A stretch of DNA of 64,000 bases, from contig CANMGS010000001.1 in the NCBI GenBank assembly GCA_947497475.1, positions 1,133,747 to 1,197,746 of the forward strand, read 5' to 3'. Made by a program: the position numbers and the translations under genes. The notes beneath the pieces are model-generated. The model made no database searches. It saw only the letters and a program-made list of their open reading frames with translations, and had not been told where the DNA came from. The stretch is from an uncultured Amylibacter sp. Its GTDB lineage: Bacteria > Pseudomonadota > Alphaproteobacteria > Rhodobacterales > Rhodobacteraceae. Shown here piece after piece: positions 51,905 through 60,469 of this stretch; position 1 is the first letter of the stretch, and every line of letters begins with the position of its first letter.

Positions 51905-52692
51905 AAGTTTACTTTATCGGTGCCGGTCCAGGTGACCCTGATCTAATCACAGTCAAAGCCAAGGGCTTGATTGAAAAATGCCCAGTATGCTTGTTTGCAG
52001 GTTCATTGGTGCCAGAGGCAGTTGTGGCGTTCGCGCCAAAAGATGCAATTGTCAAAGATACGGCCGCAATGACACTGGATGATACGCATGCAGAAATTTT
52101 GGCAGCACGCGACCGTGGTGAAGATGTTGCACGTGTGCATTCTGGTGATCCATCTTTATACGGGGCAATTGCCGAACAAATTCGTCGATTGAAGAAAGAT
52201 GGCATTGAATTTGAAATCATCCCAGGTGTGCCAGCTTATGCAGCAATGGCGGCAACGATTGGTCAAGAATTGACGATCCCAGAAGTGGCGCAATCGATTA
52301 TCCTGACCCGCATGTCGATGCAATCAACAGGTATGCCAGAAGGTGAAACACTAGAAAACTTCGGTCGTACTGGTGCCACGATTGCGATCCACCTTGCGGT
52401 TCGGAATATGCGTGAAATCGAACGTCAGTTGATCCCACATTACGGCGAAGATTGTCCGGTGGTTGTCGGCTACCGCGTGGGTTGGCCTGATCAAATGATC
52501 ATCCGTGGAACATTAACCGATATTCGTAAAAAAGTGCGTAAGGAAAAGATCACACGCACAGCTTTGATCCTTGTTGGTCCTGCGCTTGCAGCATCAATTG
52601 ATTTCAAAGATTCAGCGCTTTATGATCCGAAAATGCCACATGTCCTGCGCCCAGTTGTTGGTGTGGATCTGGTCGAAGATCATAATACTTAA
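51901..52692 (+). CDS. cobM: Precorrin-4 C11-methyltransferase
   Basis: CobM/CbiF methylates C-11 of (cobalt-)precorrin-4. The 263-residue protein shows FIGAGPGDPDLITVKA near residue 5, VHSGDPSLYGAIAEQI near 80, IIPGVPAYAAMAATIG near 107 and LTRMSMQSTGMPEGET near 137. It overlaps the cbiG-cobJ gene by four bases and is the last cobalamin gene; two palindromes follow. Confidence 0.95.
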   Translation: MKVYFIGAGPGDPDLITVKAKGLIEKCPVCLFAGSLVPEAVVAFAPKDAIVKDTAAMTLDDTHAEILAARDRGEDVARVHSGDPSLYGAIAEQIRRLKKDGIEFEIIPGVPAYAAMAATIGQELTIPEVAQSIILTRMSMQSTGMPEGETLENFGRTGATIAIHLAVRNMREIERQLIPHYGEDCPVVVGYRVGWPDQMIIRGTLTDIRKKVRKEKITRTALILVGPALAASIDFKDSALYDPKMPHVLRPVVGVDLVEDHNT

Positions 52693-52698
52693 TCTATC

Positions 52699-52734
52699 GG
52701 CGTATGATAAAAAGTCATACGCCCTGTGCACAGG
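52699..52734 (+). terminator. Tandem palindromes after cobM
   Basis: GGCGTATGA-7-TCATACGCC (52699-52723, perfect 9-bp stem) is followed by the perfect 12-bp palindrome CCTGTGCACAGG (52723-52734). They probably end the cobalamin operon mRNA, but there is no T-run, so rho-dependent termination or 3'-end protection is likelier. Confidence 0.5.
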
Positions 52735-52850
52735 TTGTGCACGCAGGTCATACATACATTTTGAATGAAATATTGTTAACACTACTGTGTCAAAATGTTC
52801 ATTGAAATGTAATATTGATCCGCAATGATGCACCCCATAAGGATGGTGTT

Positions 52851-53195
52851 ATGGATACATATTTCTCAGCAGATGTTTTAGCAGGCATACGCCGCGCAGA
52901 AGATAAAGCACGCCGTAAGAAAAACCGCTTACGGATCAAAGTAGGTGAAGAAGTTTATCCTGTTTTGCGTAGTTGGTCTGGCGGGTTTTCATTGCCTGTG
53001 GAAAAGGCGCCAAATCTGCGTGGGTTTGTTGATTTATACGACGGGGCGAAACATTTATCGCAGTGTTTGATCATCTATTCTGAAATTGAGGCGGGCGAAA
53101 TGATTTACGAATACAAACGCTATACGACCGTTGCTGAAGTTGTTCCTGTGGATTTTGTTCGAGCGCCAAATTCGCCAGTTGCATTATTAAGGTAA
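52851..53195 (+). CDS. Small PilZ-like protein, unknown
   Basis: The product has 114 residues. ATG 52851 follows AAGGA at a normal distance; a longer frame from 52815 is not favoured. The stretch RRKKNRLRIKVGEEVYP then SWSGGFSLPVEKAP resembles the R-x-x-x-R and D/N-x-S-x-x-G motifs of c-di-GMP-binding PilZ domains, with Ser-Gly-Gly-Phe in place of the usual sequence. I am not certain. It stands alone between the cobalamin and D-amino-acid operons. A 180-bp AT-rich gap follows. Confidence 0.6.
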   Translation: MDTYFSADVLAGIRRAEDKARRKKNRLRIKVGEEVYPVLRSWSGGFSLPVEKAPNLRGFVDLYDGAKHLSQCLIIYSEIEAGEMIYEYKRYTTVAEVVPVDFVRAPNSPVALLR

Positions 53196-53345
53196 CGACT
53201 CAGTCTAAGTGAAGAAATCTTCGTTTATTTGGCTATATGCTCAATATATTTGATTTTTAATCGACTTTGTTTGAATAATATTTCAATTTATAGTGCTTTT
53301 GCGCACGACTTTAGAACGTTCGCCCAATAGCTTTTGGTAAACATC

Positions 53346-53366
53346 TCGAGAAACATAAATTCTCGA
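53346..53366 (+). promoter_or_regulatory. Hairpin adjoining the dgcN ribosome-binding site
   Basis: A perfect 7-bp inverted repeat, TCGAGAA (53346-53352), loop ACATAAA, TTCTCGA (53360-53366), ends where the AAGG ribosome-binding site of dgcN begins. It may be an operator for a regulator or a structure that tunes translation; neither is shown. Confidence 0.4.
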
Positions 53367-53376
53367 AGGTATCACC

Positions 53377-54378
53377 ATGATTAAAACTCCATATCTATTA
53401 TTCTTGGGCGACGCGCCTGACATGCTAGCAGCTAAAGTGGCTATCGGTATCAAAGACTGGCGCCCAGAAGCGTCTGTAGGTCAGTTCCGTATGGAGGGCT
53501 GTCAGGCTGATTTAGGCTTAACAGATATGACGATTGATGACGCTGTTGCCGCGGGTGCAAAGACACTTGTGATTGGCGTTGCGAACCGTGGTGGTTATAT
53601 TTCTGATAAATGGAAGTCAGTGTTGATCGAAGCTTTGGAAAAAGGCATGGATATCGCATCTGGTTTGCACAACCTTCTACGTGACGAAGCTGATGTTGCT
53701 GCGGCTGCTATGCTACATGGCCGTACATTGTTTGATGTGCGCGTTCCTATGGTTGAATTCCCAATCGCGAACGGTGTGAAGCGTACTGGTAAACGTTGTC
53801 TGGCAGTTGGTACAGATTGTTCAGTTGGCAAAATGTACACAGGTCTTGCAATGGAAAAAACCATGCACGAACGCAACATGAAGGCGACGTTCCGTCCAAC
53901 AGGTCAAACAGGCATTTTGATCACAGGTGGTGGCATTCCTTTGGATGCTGTTGTTGCTGACTTTATGGCTGGTTCTGTTGAATATCTTACACCTGATAAT
54001 GATGATGATCACTGGGATCTGATCGAAGGTCAGGGCTCATTGTACCACGTGTCATACTCTGGTGTGACAATGGCATTGGTGCACGGTGGTCAACCTGATG
54101 CGTTGGTTCTATGCCACGAGCCAACACGTGCGCACATGCGTGGCTTGCCTGATTATCAACAACCATCATTGCAAGAATTGCGTGATACTGCGTTAACATT
54201 GGCAAAAGTGGGCAACCCGAATTGTAAAGTGATCGGTATTTCGGTGAATACACAGCACTTGTCTGATGATGAATCCGCTGCCTATTTGGCAAAAGTAGAA
54301 GCTGAAATGGGCTTGCCAACAGTAGATCCATTCCGCAATGGTGCAGACCGCCTAGTAGATGCTCTAGCAGATTGCTAG
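53377..54378 (+). CDS. dgcN: D-glutamate N-acetyltransferase-type protein (DUF1611)
   Basis: This 333-residue DUF1611 protein has a P-loop-like GTDCSVGKMYTG near residue 148 and RPTGQTGILITGGG near 172. DgcN proteins of marine bacteria are reported to N-acetylate D-glutamate as the first step of a D-amino-acid catabolic route with the racemase DgcA, encoded ten bases downstream. The three-gene order dgcN-dgcA-transaminase supports that. The symbol is given on family plus context; substrate range is inferred. Confidence 0.85.
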   Translation: MIKTPYLLFLGDAPDMLAAKVAIGIKDWRPEASVGQFRMEGCQADLGLTDMTIDDAVAAGAKTLVIGVANRGGYISDKWKSVLIEALEKGMDIASGLHNLLRDEADVAAAAMLHGRTLFDVRVPMVEFPIANGVKRTGKRCLAVGTDCSVGKMYTGLAMEKTMHERNMKATFRPTGQTGILITGGGIPLDAVVADFMAGSVEYLTPDNDDDHWDLIEGQGSLYHVSYSGVTMALVHGGQPDALVLCHEPTRAHMRGLPDYQQPSLQELRDTALTLAKVGNPNCKVIGISVNTQHLSDDESAAYLAKVEAEMGLPTVDPFRNGADRLVDALADC

Positions 54379-54387
54379 GGTGTCACT

Positions 54388-55365
54388 ATGAGCAAAATTG
54401 AAATCAGCGTAAGCCATGACAGTTTTAAACTTGAAAAGGTTTTCACAATTGCGCGGGGTTCTAAAACTCAAGCGGATGTCATAACCGTTAAGCTAAAACG
54501 CGGCGACCATGTTGGACAAGGTGAATGTTTGCCATATGCGCGTTATGGCGAAAGTATGGACAGTGTAGAGGCAGAGATAAAATCTTTGCCTGATACATTT
54601 GATCGTGAAACTATACAGGACCTTTTACCAGCAGGAGCAGCTCGTAATGCTGTTGACTGTGCATTATGGGATTTGGAAGCAAAAGAAGCTGATAAACGTG
54701 CTTGGGAACTGGCGGGACTTCGTGAACCTGGACCTGAAATCACAGCCTATACACTATCATTAGAGACCCCTGAGATGATGCAGGAACAAGCTGCTGATAA
54801 TGCGTATCGTCCTTTGCTGAAAACTAAATTGGGTGGTGGTGAAGAAGATATTGCGCGTATCAAAGCTGTGCGTGCGGGAGCACCAGATTCTAAGATCATT
54901 GTTGATGCCAACGAAGGCTGGACGCCAGAATTGTATGAAAAGCTGGCACCTGTTTTGGTTGACCTTGGCGTAGCTATGGTTGAGCAACCTTTTCCTGCTG
55001 GAGAAGATGATGCATTGCTCACATTGGAGCGCGTATTACCTGTGTGTGCAGATGAAAGTTGTCATGATGCATCAAGCTTAGCTGGCTTGAAGGGTAAATA
55101 TGATATGATCAATATCAAGTTGGATAAAACAGGCGGTTTGACTGAAGCGTTTGCATTGAAAAAGGCTGCTATTGCGCAAGGTTTTGATGTGATGGTCGGC
55201 TGTATGGTTGGGTCGTCATTAGCTATGGCACCTGCAGTTTTGGTGGCTCAAGGTGTGTCAGTTGTTGATCTTGACGGCCCACTTTTGTTGGGCGAAGACC
55301 GTGACGAACCACTTTATTTCGATGCACGCGGTGTGCATCCGTCTAAACAAAATCTTTGGGGATAA
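54388..55365 (+). CDS. dgcA: N-acetyl-D-glutamate racemase-type enolase-superfamily enzyme
   Basis: This 325-residue member of the dipeptide-epimerase subgroup carries the two catalytic Lys (LKTKLGG near residue 150 and INIKLDKTGG near 248) and the metal ligands in DANEGW near 173, MVEQPFP near 198 and CADESCHD near 223. It would interconvert N-acetyl-D- and L-glutamate, completing the DgcN-DgcA route. A general dipeptide epimerase is the alternative. It lies between dgcN and the D-amino-acid transaminase. Note that dimethylglycine DgcA is an unrelated protein. Confidence 0.86.
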   Translation: MSKIEISVSHDSFKLEKVFTIARGSKTQADVITVKLKRGDHVGQGECLPYARYGESMDSVEAEIKSLPDTFDRETIQDLLPAGAARNAVDCALWDLEAKEADKRAWELAGLREPGPEITAYTLSLETPEMMQEQAADNAYRPLLKTKLGGGEEDIARIKAVRAGAPDSKIIVDANEGWTPELYEKLAPVLVDLGVAMVEQPFPAGEDDALLTLERVLPVCADESCHDASSLAGLKGKYDMINIKLDKTGGLTEAFALKKAAIAQGFDVMVGCMVGSSLAMAPAVLVAQGVSVVDLDGPLLLGEDRDEPLYFDARGVHPSKQNLWG

Positions 55366-55370
55366 GAACG

Positions 55371-56222
55371 ATGGAAAGAACTGTATTTTTAAACGGTGAA
55401 TATTTACCAGAATCTGAAGCAAAGGTTTCTATCTTTGATCGCGGATTTCTTATGGCTGATGCTGTTTACGAAGTGACATCTGTTCTAGATGGTAAGCTTT
55501 TGGAATATGCGGGTCACTCAAAACGCCTTGAGCGTTCTTTGAGTGAATTGGGTATGGGTAAGCCAAAAGATTTTGACAATCTTTTGGACATTCACCGCGA
55601 GTTGGTGAAACGCAATGATCTGAAAGAGGGTGGCGTGTATTTGCAAATCTCTCGCGGTGCGGCAGACCGTGATTTCGTGTATCCAAAAGATGCAGAGCCT
55701 ACATTGGTGTTGTTCACGCAAGCACGCCCAGTGATTGAAGTTCCCGCTGCAAAGACAGGGATGAAAGTAATTTCTGTTGAAGATCAACGTTGGGGCCGCC
55801 GTGATATCAAAACGGTACAGTTATTGTTCCCATCGATGGCAAAAATGATGGCAAAGGCTGCTGGTGCAGACGATGCATGGTTGGTGCAGGATGGTTTCGT
55901 GACAGAAGGTACATCCAACAACGCTTATATTGTGAAGGATGGTAAGATCATCACACGCGAATTGTCGAACGACATTCTACACGGTATCACACGTGCCTCT
56001 ATCTTGCGCGTTGCGCGTGAAGCACAGATGGAAGTTGTAGAGCGTAAGTTCACAGTAGAAGAAGCGCAGAATGCTGACGAGGCTTTCATTACGTCAGCTT
56101 CTGCTTTTGCGATTCCAGTGGTTCAAATGGATGGTGAAACTGTTGGTTCAGGCGCACCTGGCCCAGTAGCTGGTCGTTTGCGTGAGATTTACATCGAAGA
56201 AAGCCGCAACAACGCGATCTAA
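55371..56222 (+). CDS. D-amino-acid transaminase
   Basis: This 283-residue fold-type IV PLP enzyme converts D-amino acids plus 2-oxoglutarate to oxo acids and D-glutamate, which would feed the DgcN-DgcA pair. It shows FDRGFLMADAVYEV near residue 23, RGAADRDF near 95, the PLP Lys in DIKTVQLLFP near 145 and VTEGTSNNAYIV near 175. The start is ATG 55371 (MERTVF), with GGGATAAG upstream; an in-frame TTG at 55356 is weaker. It is last in the operon, followed by a terminator. Confidence 0.92.
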   Translation: MERTVFLNGEYLPESEAKVSIFDRGFLMADAVYEVTSVLDGKLLEYAGHSKRLERSLSELGMGKPKDFDNLLDIHRELVKRNDLKEGGVYLQISRGAADRDFVYPKDAEPTLVLFTQARPVIEVPAAKTGMKVISVEDQRWGRRDIKTVQLLFPSMAKMMAKAAGADDAWLVQDGFVTEGTSNNAYIVKDGKIITRELSNDILHGITRASILRVAREAQMEVVERKFTVEEAQNADEAFITSASAFAIPVVQMDGETVGSGAPGPVAGRLREIYIEESRNNAI

Positions 56223-56241
56223 GCTTCATTGCAAGAGTTAT

Positions 56242-56277
56242 AAAGCCGCCTAAGCATTATGCAGAGGGCGGCTTTTT
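56242..56277 (+). terminator. Terminator after the D-amino-acid operon
   Basis: The stem AAAGCCGCC (56242-56250) and GGCGGCTTT (56267-56275) encloses an inner GCAT/ATGC hairpin and is followed by a T-run. It lies 20 bp after the transaminase and may also serve the convergent DUF1244 gene. Confidence 0.85.
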
Positions 56278-56278
56278 A

Positions 56279-56569
56279 TTATTTATGTGATTTTTCAAAA
56301 GCTGCTTTTTGTTCTGCAGTTGCTTCTGTTTGATATTTCTCTTTCCACTCAGAAAATGGCATGCCGTAAAATGCTTCACGGCCTTGATCTTTGCTCATTT
56401 CGATCCCACGCTCATTGGCTGCTTCTTGGTACCAACGGCTTAGACAATTGCGGCAAAACCCTGTGTCATTCATCATATCGATGTTTTGTACGTCTGTACG
56501 TTTTTGTAGGTGATCACGTAGGCGACGGAATGCAGCGGCTTCGAGTTCAAGTTGTGTTTGTGTGTCCAT
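56279..56569 (-). CDS. DUF1244 protein
   Basis: This 96-residue, highly conserved alphaproteobacterial protein has RRLRDHLQKRTDVQNIDMM near residue 15, FCRNCLSRWY near 38 with a Cys pair, and a tail with MPFSEWKEKYQ. The family structure is a small helical bundle of unknown function; the two Cys may bind metal. ATG 56569 fits family length; an extension to 56599 is not supported. It is a lone gene. Confidence 0.88.
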   Translation of the reverse strand: MDTQTQLELEAAAFRRLRDHLQKRTDVQNIDMMNDTGFCRNCLSRWYQEAANERGIEMSKDQGREAFYGMPFSEWKEKYQTEATAEQKAAFEKSHK

Positions 56570-56856
56570 ATTAAGTCTCTTTGGGTAGGGCCGCGTCAAT
56601 CGTTTGCATGATCAGCGGTGCGAGCTTCTGAGCCCATTTCAAGCTATATCAAAACATGAATGGGGCTGTGCTGCAATGTATGTCAGTACATATCGGTTTT
56701 TAAAAAGCTTAAATCACATCCATCATAGGAAACATTCCATCGTCTGAAATTTAATCTGTCGTGTCTTTGTGACAATTGTCGGTTACTGGTCTTTTTGTCT
56801 GCTGGCAATATTCGTTTAATCACTTTAGAACGGGTATGAAATATTGGAGAGATGAA

Positions 56857-58308
56857 TTGAGACGTCAAAGAAGTTTGAAAATTGTTGCTACATTAGGGCC
56901 TGCGTCCAGCACATATGAAACAATCAAAGCACTGTTTGAAGCAGGTGCTGACGTCTTTCGTCTTAATATGAGCCACAGTGTACCGCCGCATGATGATATC
57001 CGAGAAAAACACCAGATCATTCGTGATTTGGAACGAGATCTTGGTCGCCCAATTGGGATTTTGGCTGACTTGCAGGGCCCTAAACTGCGGTGCGGTGTAT
57101 TCACAAATGAGGCGGAAGATTTGGTCGAAGGCCAGGATTTCCGTTTTGATCTAGACGATGCAGATGGTGATGCTAAGCGTGTTCAACTGCCACATAAAGA
57201 AATTTTCGATGCGTTGAAACCAGACGCCACATTGTTGGTGAACGACGGTAAAATTGCATTAAAAGTCAAAGATTGCGGCGATGATTACGCAAATTGTACT
57301 GTGGAAGTTGCTGGTAAGATTTCAAACCGTAAAGGTGTAAATGTTCCAGATGTAATCCTGCCTGTCGCTGCTCTGTCAGAAAAAGACAAAGGCGATTTAG
57401 AGTTCGTATGCTCCTTAGGTGTTGATTGGCTTGCCTTGTCTTTTGTGCAGCGTCCAGAAGATGTGACAGAAGCACGTGAATTGGCTTCTGGTCGCGCAGC
57501 TATCCTTTCTAAGATCGAGAAGCCTGCTGCGGTTGATAGTTTTGATAGTATCTTAGATGTGTCTGATGGCGTTATGGTTGCGCGCGGTGATTTGGGTGTT
57601 GAATTGCCAGTTTATGCCGTTCCACCAATTCAAAAACGCCTTATCCGTGCGTGCCGTGCTGCTGGTAAGCCAGTTATCGTTGCAACGCAGATGATGGAAA
57701 GCATGATAGAAAGTCCTGTACCTACACGTGCCGAGGTGTCTGATGTTGCTACGGCGATTTATGAAGGTGCTGATGCGGTTATGTTGTCTGCAGAATCTGC
57801 TGTTGGTGATTATGCGACTGAGGCTGTTGGGACGATGAACAATGTCGCCATTCAAGTTGAGCAAGACCCAAACTACCGTAAAGTGATTTCAGCATCACGG
57901 ACGCGTTCAAGCGCCACTATTCCTGAAGCTATTACAGTTGCAGCGCGTGAGATTGCAGAAACAACGGACATTAAAGCGATTTGTTGTTTTACGGAATCTG
58001 GCTCTACGGCTGTTTTAGCATCGCGTGAAAAAGCATTCGTTCCGATTATTGCACTTACGCCTAATGTGGGGACCGCGCGTCGATTGGCATTGGTTTGGGG
58101 ATTGCACACGGTTGTTACAAACGAAGTTGCCAGATTTAAGCTTGCAGTGGTGAGTGCTGCACGGGCTGCACGGCGGTATGATTTCGCCTCGGAAGATGAT
58201 AAGATTGTGGTAATTGCGGGTGTACCGTTTAATACACCAGGATCTACGAATATTTTGCGGGTTGCCCCTGTTGATGAAAAGATGATTTTCGCCGCTGAAA
58301 CGGAATGA
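56857..58308 (+). CDS. pyk: Pyruvate kinase
   Basis: This enzyme converts phosphoenolpyruvate and ADP to pyruvate and ATP. The 483-residue protein shows KIVATLGPAS near residue 5, FRLNMSH near 32, ADLQGPKLRCG near 70, ILSKIEKPAAV near 215 (active-site Lys) and TRAEVSDVATAIYEGADAVM near 290. TTG 56857 is chosen because GGAGAG lies six bases before and the sequence RRQRSLKIVATLG begins as in related genes; ATG 56836 would add seven residues. It is followed by a small membrane protein gene. The 287-bp gap before it has only an AT-rich promoter region visible. Confidence 0.94.
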   Translation: MRRQRSLKIVATLGPASSTYETIKALFEAGADVFRLNMSHSVPPHDDIREKHQIIRDLERDLGRPIGILADLQGPKLRCGVFTNEAEDLVEGQDFRFDLDDADGDAKRVQLPHKEIFDALKPDATLLVNDGKIALKVKDCGDDYANCTVEVAGKISNRKGVNVPDVILPVAALSEKDKGDLEFVCSLGVDWLALSFVQRPEDVTEARELASGRAAILSKIEKPAAVDSFDSILDVSDGVMVARGDLGVELPVYAVPPIQKRLIRACRAAGKPVIVATQMMESMIESPVPTRAEVSDVATAIYEGADAVMLSAESAVGDYATEAVGTMNNVAIQVEQDPNYRKVISASRTRSSATIPEAITVAAREIAETTDIKAICCFTESGSTAVLASREKAFVPIIALTPNVGTARRLALVWGLHTVVTNEVARFKLAVVSAARAARRYDFASEDDKIVVIAGVPFNTPGSTNILRVAPVDEKMIFAAETE

Positions 58309-58325
58309 TGTAAAAAGGACGTAAT

Positions 58326-58550
58326 ATGCAGCAACACGATATATATCTCGTTGTCGGTGTATTATTGTTTTTCCTTGGCCTTGCTGGGTATTTTACAGCA
58401 AAAAGTGAAGGATCGCCAATTTGGTCATCTGTTTTGATGTTTTCTTTGGGAATAAGCGGAGTTGCATATTCTTATGTGTTAAATGACCATGATCTGACTA
58501 TTCGTGGGTTTGTAGACAGCACACTGCGCATTGTTGCAGCGATATTCTAA
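58326..58550 (+). CDS. Small two-helix membrane protein
   Basis: This 74-residue protein with helices at about 8-25 and 33-50 and a short C-terminal amphipathic part follows pyruvate kinase by 17 bases with AAAAAGGA-like spacing, so it is likely co-transcribed. I do not recognise the family. Similar small membrane proteins follow pyk in related Rhodobacterales as far as I recall. Confidence 0.65.
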   Translation: MQQHDIYLVVGVLLFFLGLAGYFTAKSEGSPIWSSVLMFSLGISGVAYSYVLNDHDLTIRGFVDSTLRIVAAIF

Positions 58551-58578
58551 GAGAATCCCTTGCATTCCTAGCAAAGCA

Positions 58579-58635
58579 GGCATATACGACGCGAATTGTT
58601 GGCGCGACCGGCCTATATGGGTATGCCGAGTCGCG
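58579..58635 (+). promoter_or_regulatory. Possible pseudoknot leader of rpmI-rplT
   Basis: GGCATA (58579-58584) can pair with TATGCC (58622-58627), and CGCGAC (58603-58608), which lies inside that loop, can pair with GTCGCG (58630-58635) beyond it, giving H-type pseudoknot topology. It ends 15 bases before the rpmI ribosome-binding site. L20 represses rpmI through a pseudoknot in E. coli, so similar autoregulation is possible. Confidence 0.4.
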
Positions 58636-58663
58636 TAAAAACCAACTCAAAAAGGAGATGGAA

Positions 58664-58864
58664 ATGCCCAAGATGAAGACGAAGTCTGGCGCTAAAAAGC
58701 GCTTTAAAGTGACTGCCTCTGGCAAAGTTAAATCAGGTCAAGCTGGTAAACGCCACGGTATGATCAAACGCTCACGTAAATTTATCCGTAACGCTCGCGG
58801 CACAACTGTGTTGACGAAAGCGGATGAGAATATCGTGAAAAAATATATGCCTTACGCGCGCTAG
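58664..58864 (+). CDS. rpmI: 50S ribosomal protein L35
   Basis: This is a 66-residue L35 ([15 protein letters not shown], ending KKYMPYAR). ATG 58664 is eight bases from AAGGAG, while ATG 58658 is too close. It is co-transcribed with rplT 12 bases downstream. infC, often upstream in other bacteria, is not here. Confidence 0.97.
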   Translation: MPKMKTKSGAKKRFKVTASGKVKSGQAGKRHGMIKRSRKFIRNARGTTVLTKADENIVKKYMPYAR

Positions 58865-58876
58865 GAGATTTGAGAT

Positions 58877-59236
58877 ATGGCACGAGTTACATCTGGTAAA
58901 GTCACCCACGCACGTCACAAGAAAGTCATTAAAGCCGCTAAAGGTTATTATGGCCGTCGTAAGAATGCTTTTCGCACAGCTACACAAGCGGTGGATAAAG
59001 CAAACCAATACGCAACACGCGATCGCAAGAATCGTAAGCGTAATTTCCGCGCATTGTGGATCCAACGTATCAACGCTGGTGTCCGTGCGCATGATGAAGC
59101 ATTGAACTATTCAAAATTCATCAACGGTTTGTCAAAAGCGGGCATCGAAGTTGACCGTAAAGTTTTGGCTGATTTGGCTGTTCATGAGCCAGCAGCATTT
59201 AACGCCATTGTCGATCAGGCAAAGGCTGCGCTTTAA
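58877..59236 (+). CDS. rplT: 50S ribosomal protein L20
   Basis: The product has 119 residues with the typical basic N-terminal tail ([29 protein letters not shown]) and C-terminal globular part ([23 protein letters not shown]). It is needed for early 50S assembly and may feed back on the rpmI leader. A terminator follows, before pheS. Confidence 0.97.
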   Translation: MARVTSGKVTHARHKKVIKAAKGYYGRRKNAFRTATQAVDKANQYATRDRKNRKRNFRALWIQRINAGVRAHDEALNYSKFINGLSKAGIEVDRKVLADLAVHEPAAFNAIVDQAKAAL

Positions 59237-59261
59237 TATCTAAAGCGAAAACGTAAGTTTT

Positions 59262-59294
59262 AAAAAGCCCTGCCTGATAAGGTGGGGCTTTTTG
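59262..59294 (+). terminator. Terminator after rplT
   Basis: AAAAAGCCC (59262-59270) and GGGCTTTTT pair through a stem with inner GCCT/AGGT pairing, followed by TTTTTG. It is 25 bp after rplT, separating it from pheST. Confidence 0.85.
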
Positions 59295-59386
59295 TGTTTT
59301 ATACTCAGACATCTGACTGTGGACTGGGTTGCGAATTTAGGGGGCTGTGGTATCCATGCCTTCAAGTAAATAAGGGACGAAAACCA

Positions 59387-60469
59387 ATGGATGGTTTGGA
59401 CGCATTAAAGTCAAAATATCTCGAAGGCATCATGGGTGCTGCCGATGAATCCACACTGGAAGATTTGCGTGTGGCAGCTGTAGGCAAAAAAGGCGAAATC
59501 AGCCTGAAAATGCGTGAACTGGGCAAAATGACACCAGAAGAACGCCAAGTGGCTGGGCCTGCACTGAATGCGCTAAAAAACGAAGTGAACTCTGCGATTG
59601 CTGCAAAAAAAGATGCTTTGGCAGATGCTGCATTGAACGAGCGTTTGCAATCTGAATGGATTGACGTGTCCTTGTCAGGTCGTCCACGCCGCCAAGGCAC
59701 CATTCACCCGATTTCACAGGTGACTGATGAGGTTGTCGCGATCTTTGCATCCCTTGGCTTTGGTGTTGCCGAAGGCCCGCAAATTGAAAACGATCATTAT
59801 AACTTTGATGCGCTGAACATCGCGCCAGAGCATCCTGCACGTCAGGAACATGATACATTCTATATGCATCGTGCGGATGATGATGACCGTCCACCGCATG
59901 TTTTGCGTACACACACATCCCCTGTTCAAATCCGCCATATGGAAAAGCATGGCGCACCGTGCCGTATCATTTGCCCGGGCCGTGTGTACCGCGCTGACTA
60001 CGACCAAACACACACGCCGATGTTCCACCAATATGAGGGTCTTTGCATCGATAAAGACATCAGCATGGCGAACCTGAAATGGACGTTAGAAGAATTCTGC
60101 CGTGCGTTTTTTGAGGTGGATGATGTGGAGCTGCGCTTCCGTGCATCCCACTTCCCGTTCACGGAACCATCTGCCGAGGTTGATATCCGCTGTTCATGGG
60201 ACAAGGGGCAGCTGAAAATTGGTGAAGGCGACGATTGGATGGAAATCCTTGGTAGCGGCATGGTGCATCCAAAAGTGTTGCAAGCGGGTGGAATTGACCC
60301 GAACGAATGGCAAGGCTTTGCGTTCGGCATGGGCATCGACCGTATCGCCATGCTGAAATACGGCATCCCTGATCTGCGCGCGTTCTTTGACAGCGATTTG
60401 CGCTGGTTGCGCCACTATGGCTTTGCTTCACTTGATATGCCGAATTTGCATGGGGGGATTTCACGATGA
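59387..60469 (+). CDS. pheS: Phenylalanine-tRNA ligase alpha subunit
   Basis: PheS holds the class II catalytic core that charges tRNA-Phe, in a heterotetramer with PheT. The 360-residue protein has an N-terminal coiled-coil (residues about 1-90), motif 1 near [15 protein letters not shown] (around 130), motif 2 with [11 protein letters not shown] near 210 and motif 3 [17 protein letters not shown] near 310. ATG 59387 ([11 protein letters not shown]) matches family length; the longer frame from 59282 runs through the terminator. It overlaps pheT by four bases. Confidence 0.96.
   Translation: MDGLDALKSKYLEGIMGAADESTLEDLRVAAVGKKGEISLKMRELGKMTPEERQVAGPALNALKNEVNSAIAAKKDALADAALNERLQSEWIDVSLSGRPRRQGTIHPISQVTDEVVAIFASLGFGVAEGPQIENDHYNFDALNIAPEHPARQEHDTFYMHRADDDDRPPHVLRTHTSPVQIRHMEKHGAPCRIICPGRVYRADYDQTHTPMFHQYEGLCIDKDISMANLKWTLEEFCRAFFEVDDVELRFRASHFPFTEPSAEVDIRCSWDKGQLKIGEGDDWMEILGSGMVHPKVLQAGGIDPNEWQGFAFGMGIDRIAMLKYGIPDLRAFFDSDLRWLRHYGFASLDMPNLHGGISR

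Noticed and set aside
54388..55365. Equating this DgcA with the dimethylglycine demethylase DgcA
   Set aside because: The protein is an enolase-superfamily enzyme with catalytic Lys pairs and metal ligands; the name is shared by unrelated proteins. The demethylase-like protein is the separate gene at 17255.
59237..59386. Phe-rich leader peptide or T-box before pheS
   Set aside because: No short frame with clustered Phe codons and no T-box sequence is visible; the only structure is the rplT terminator.
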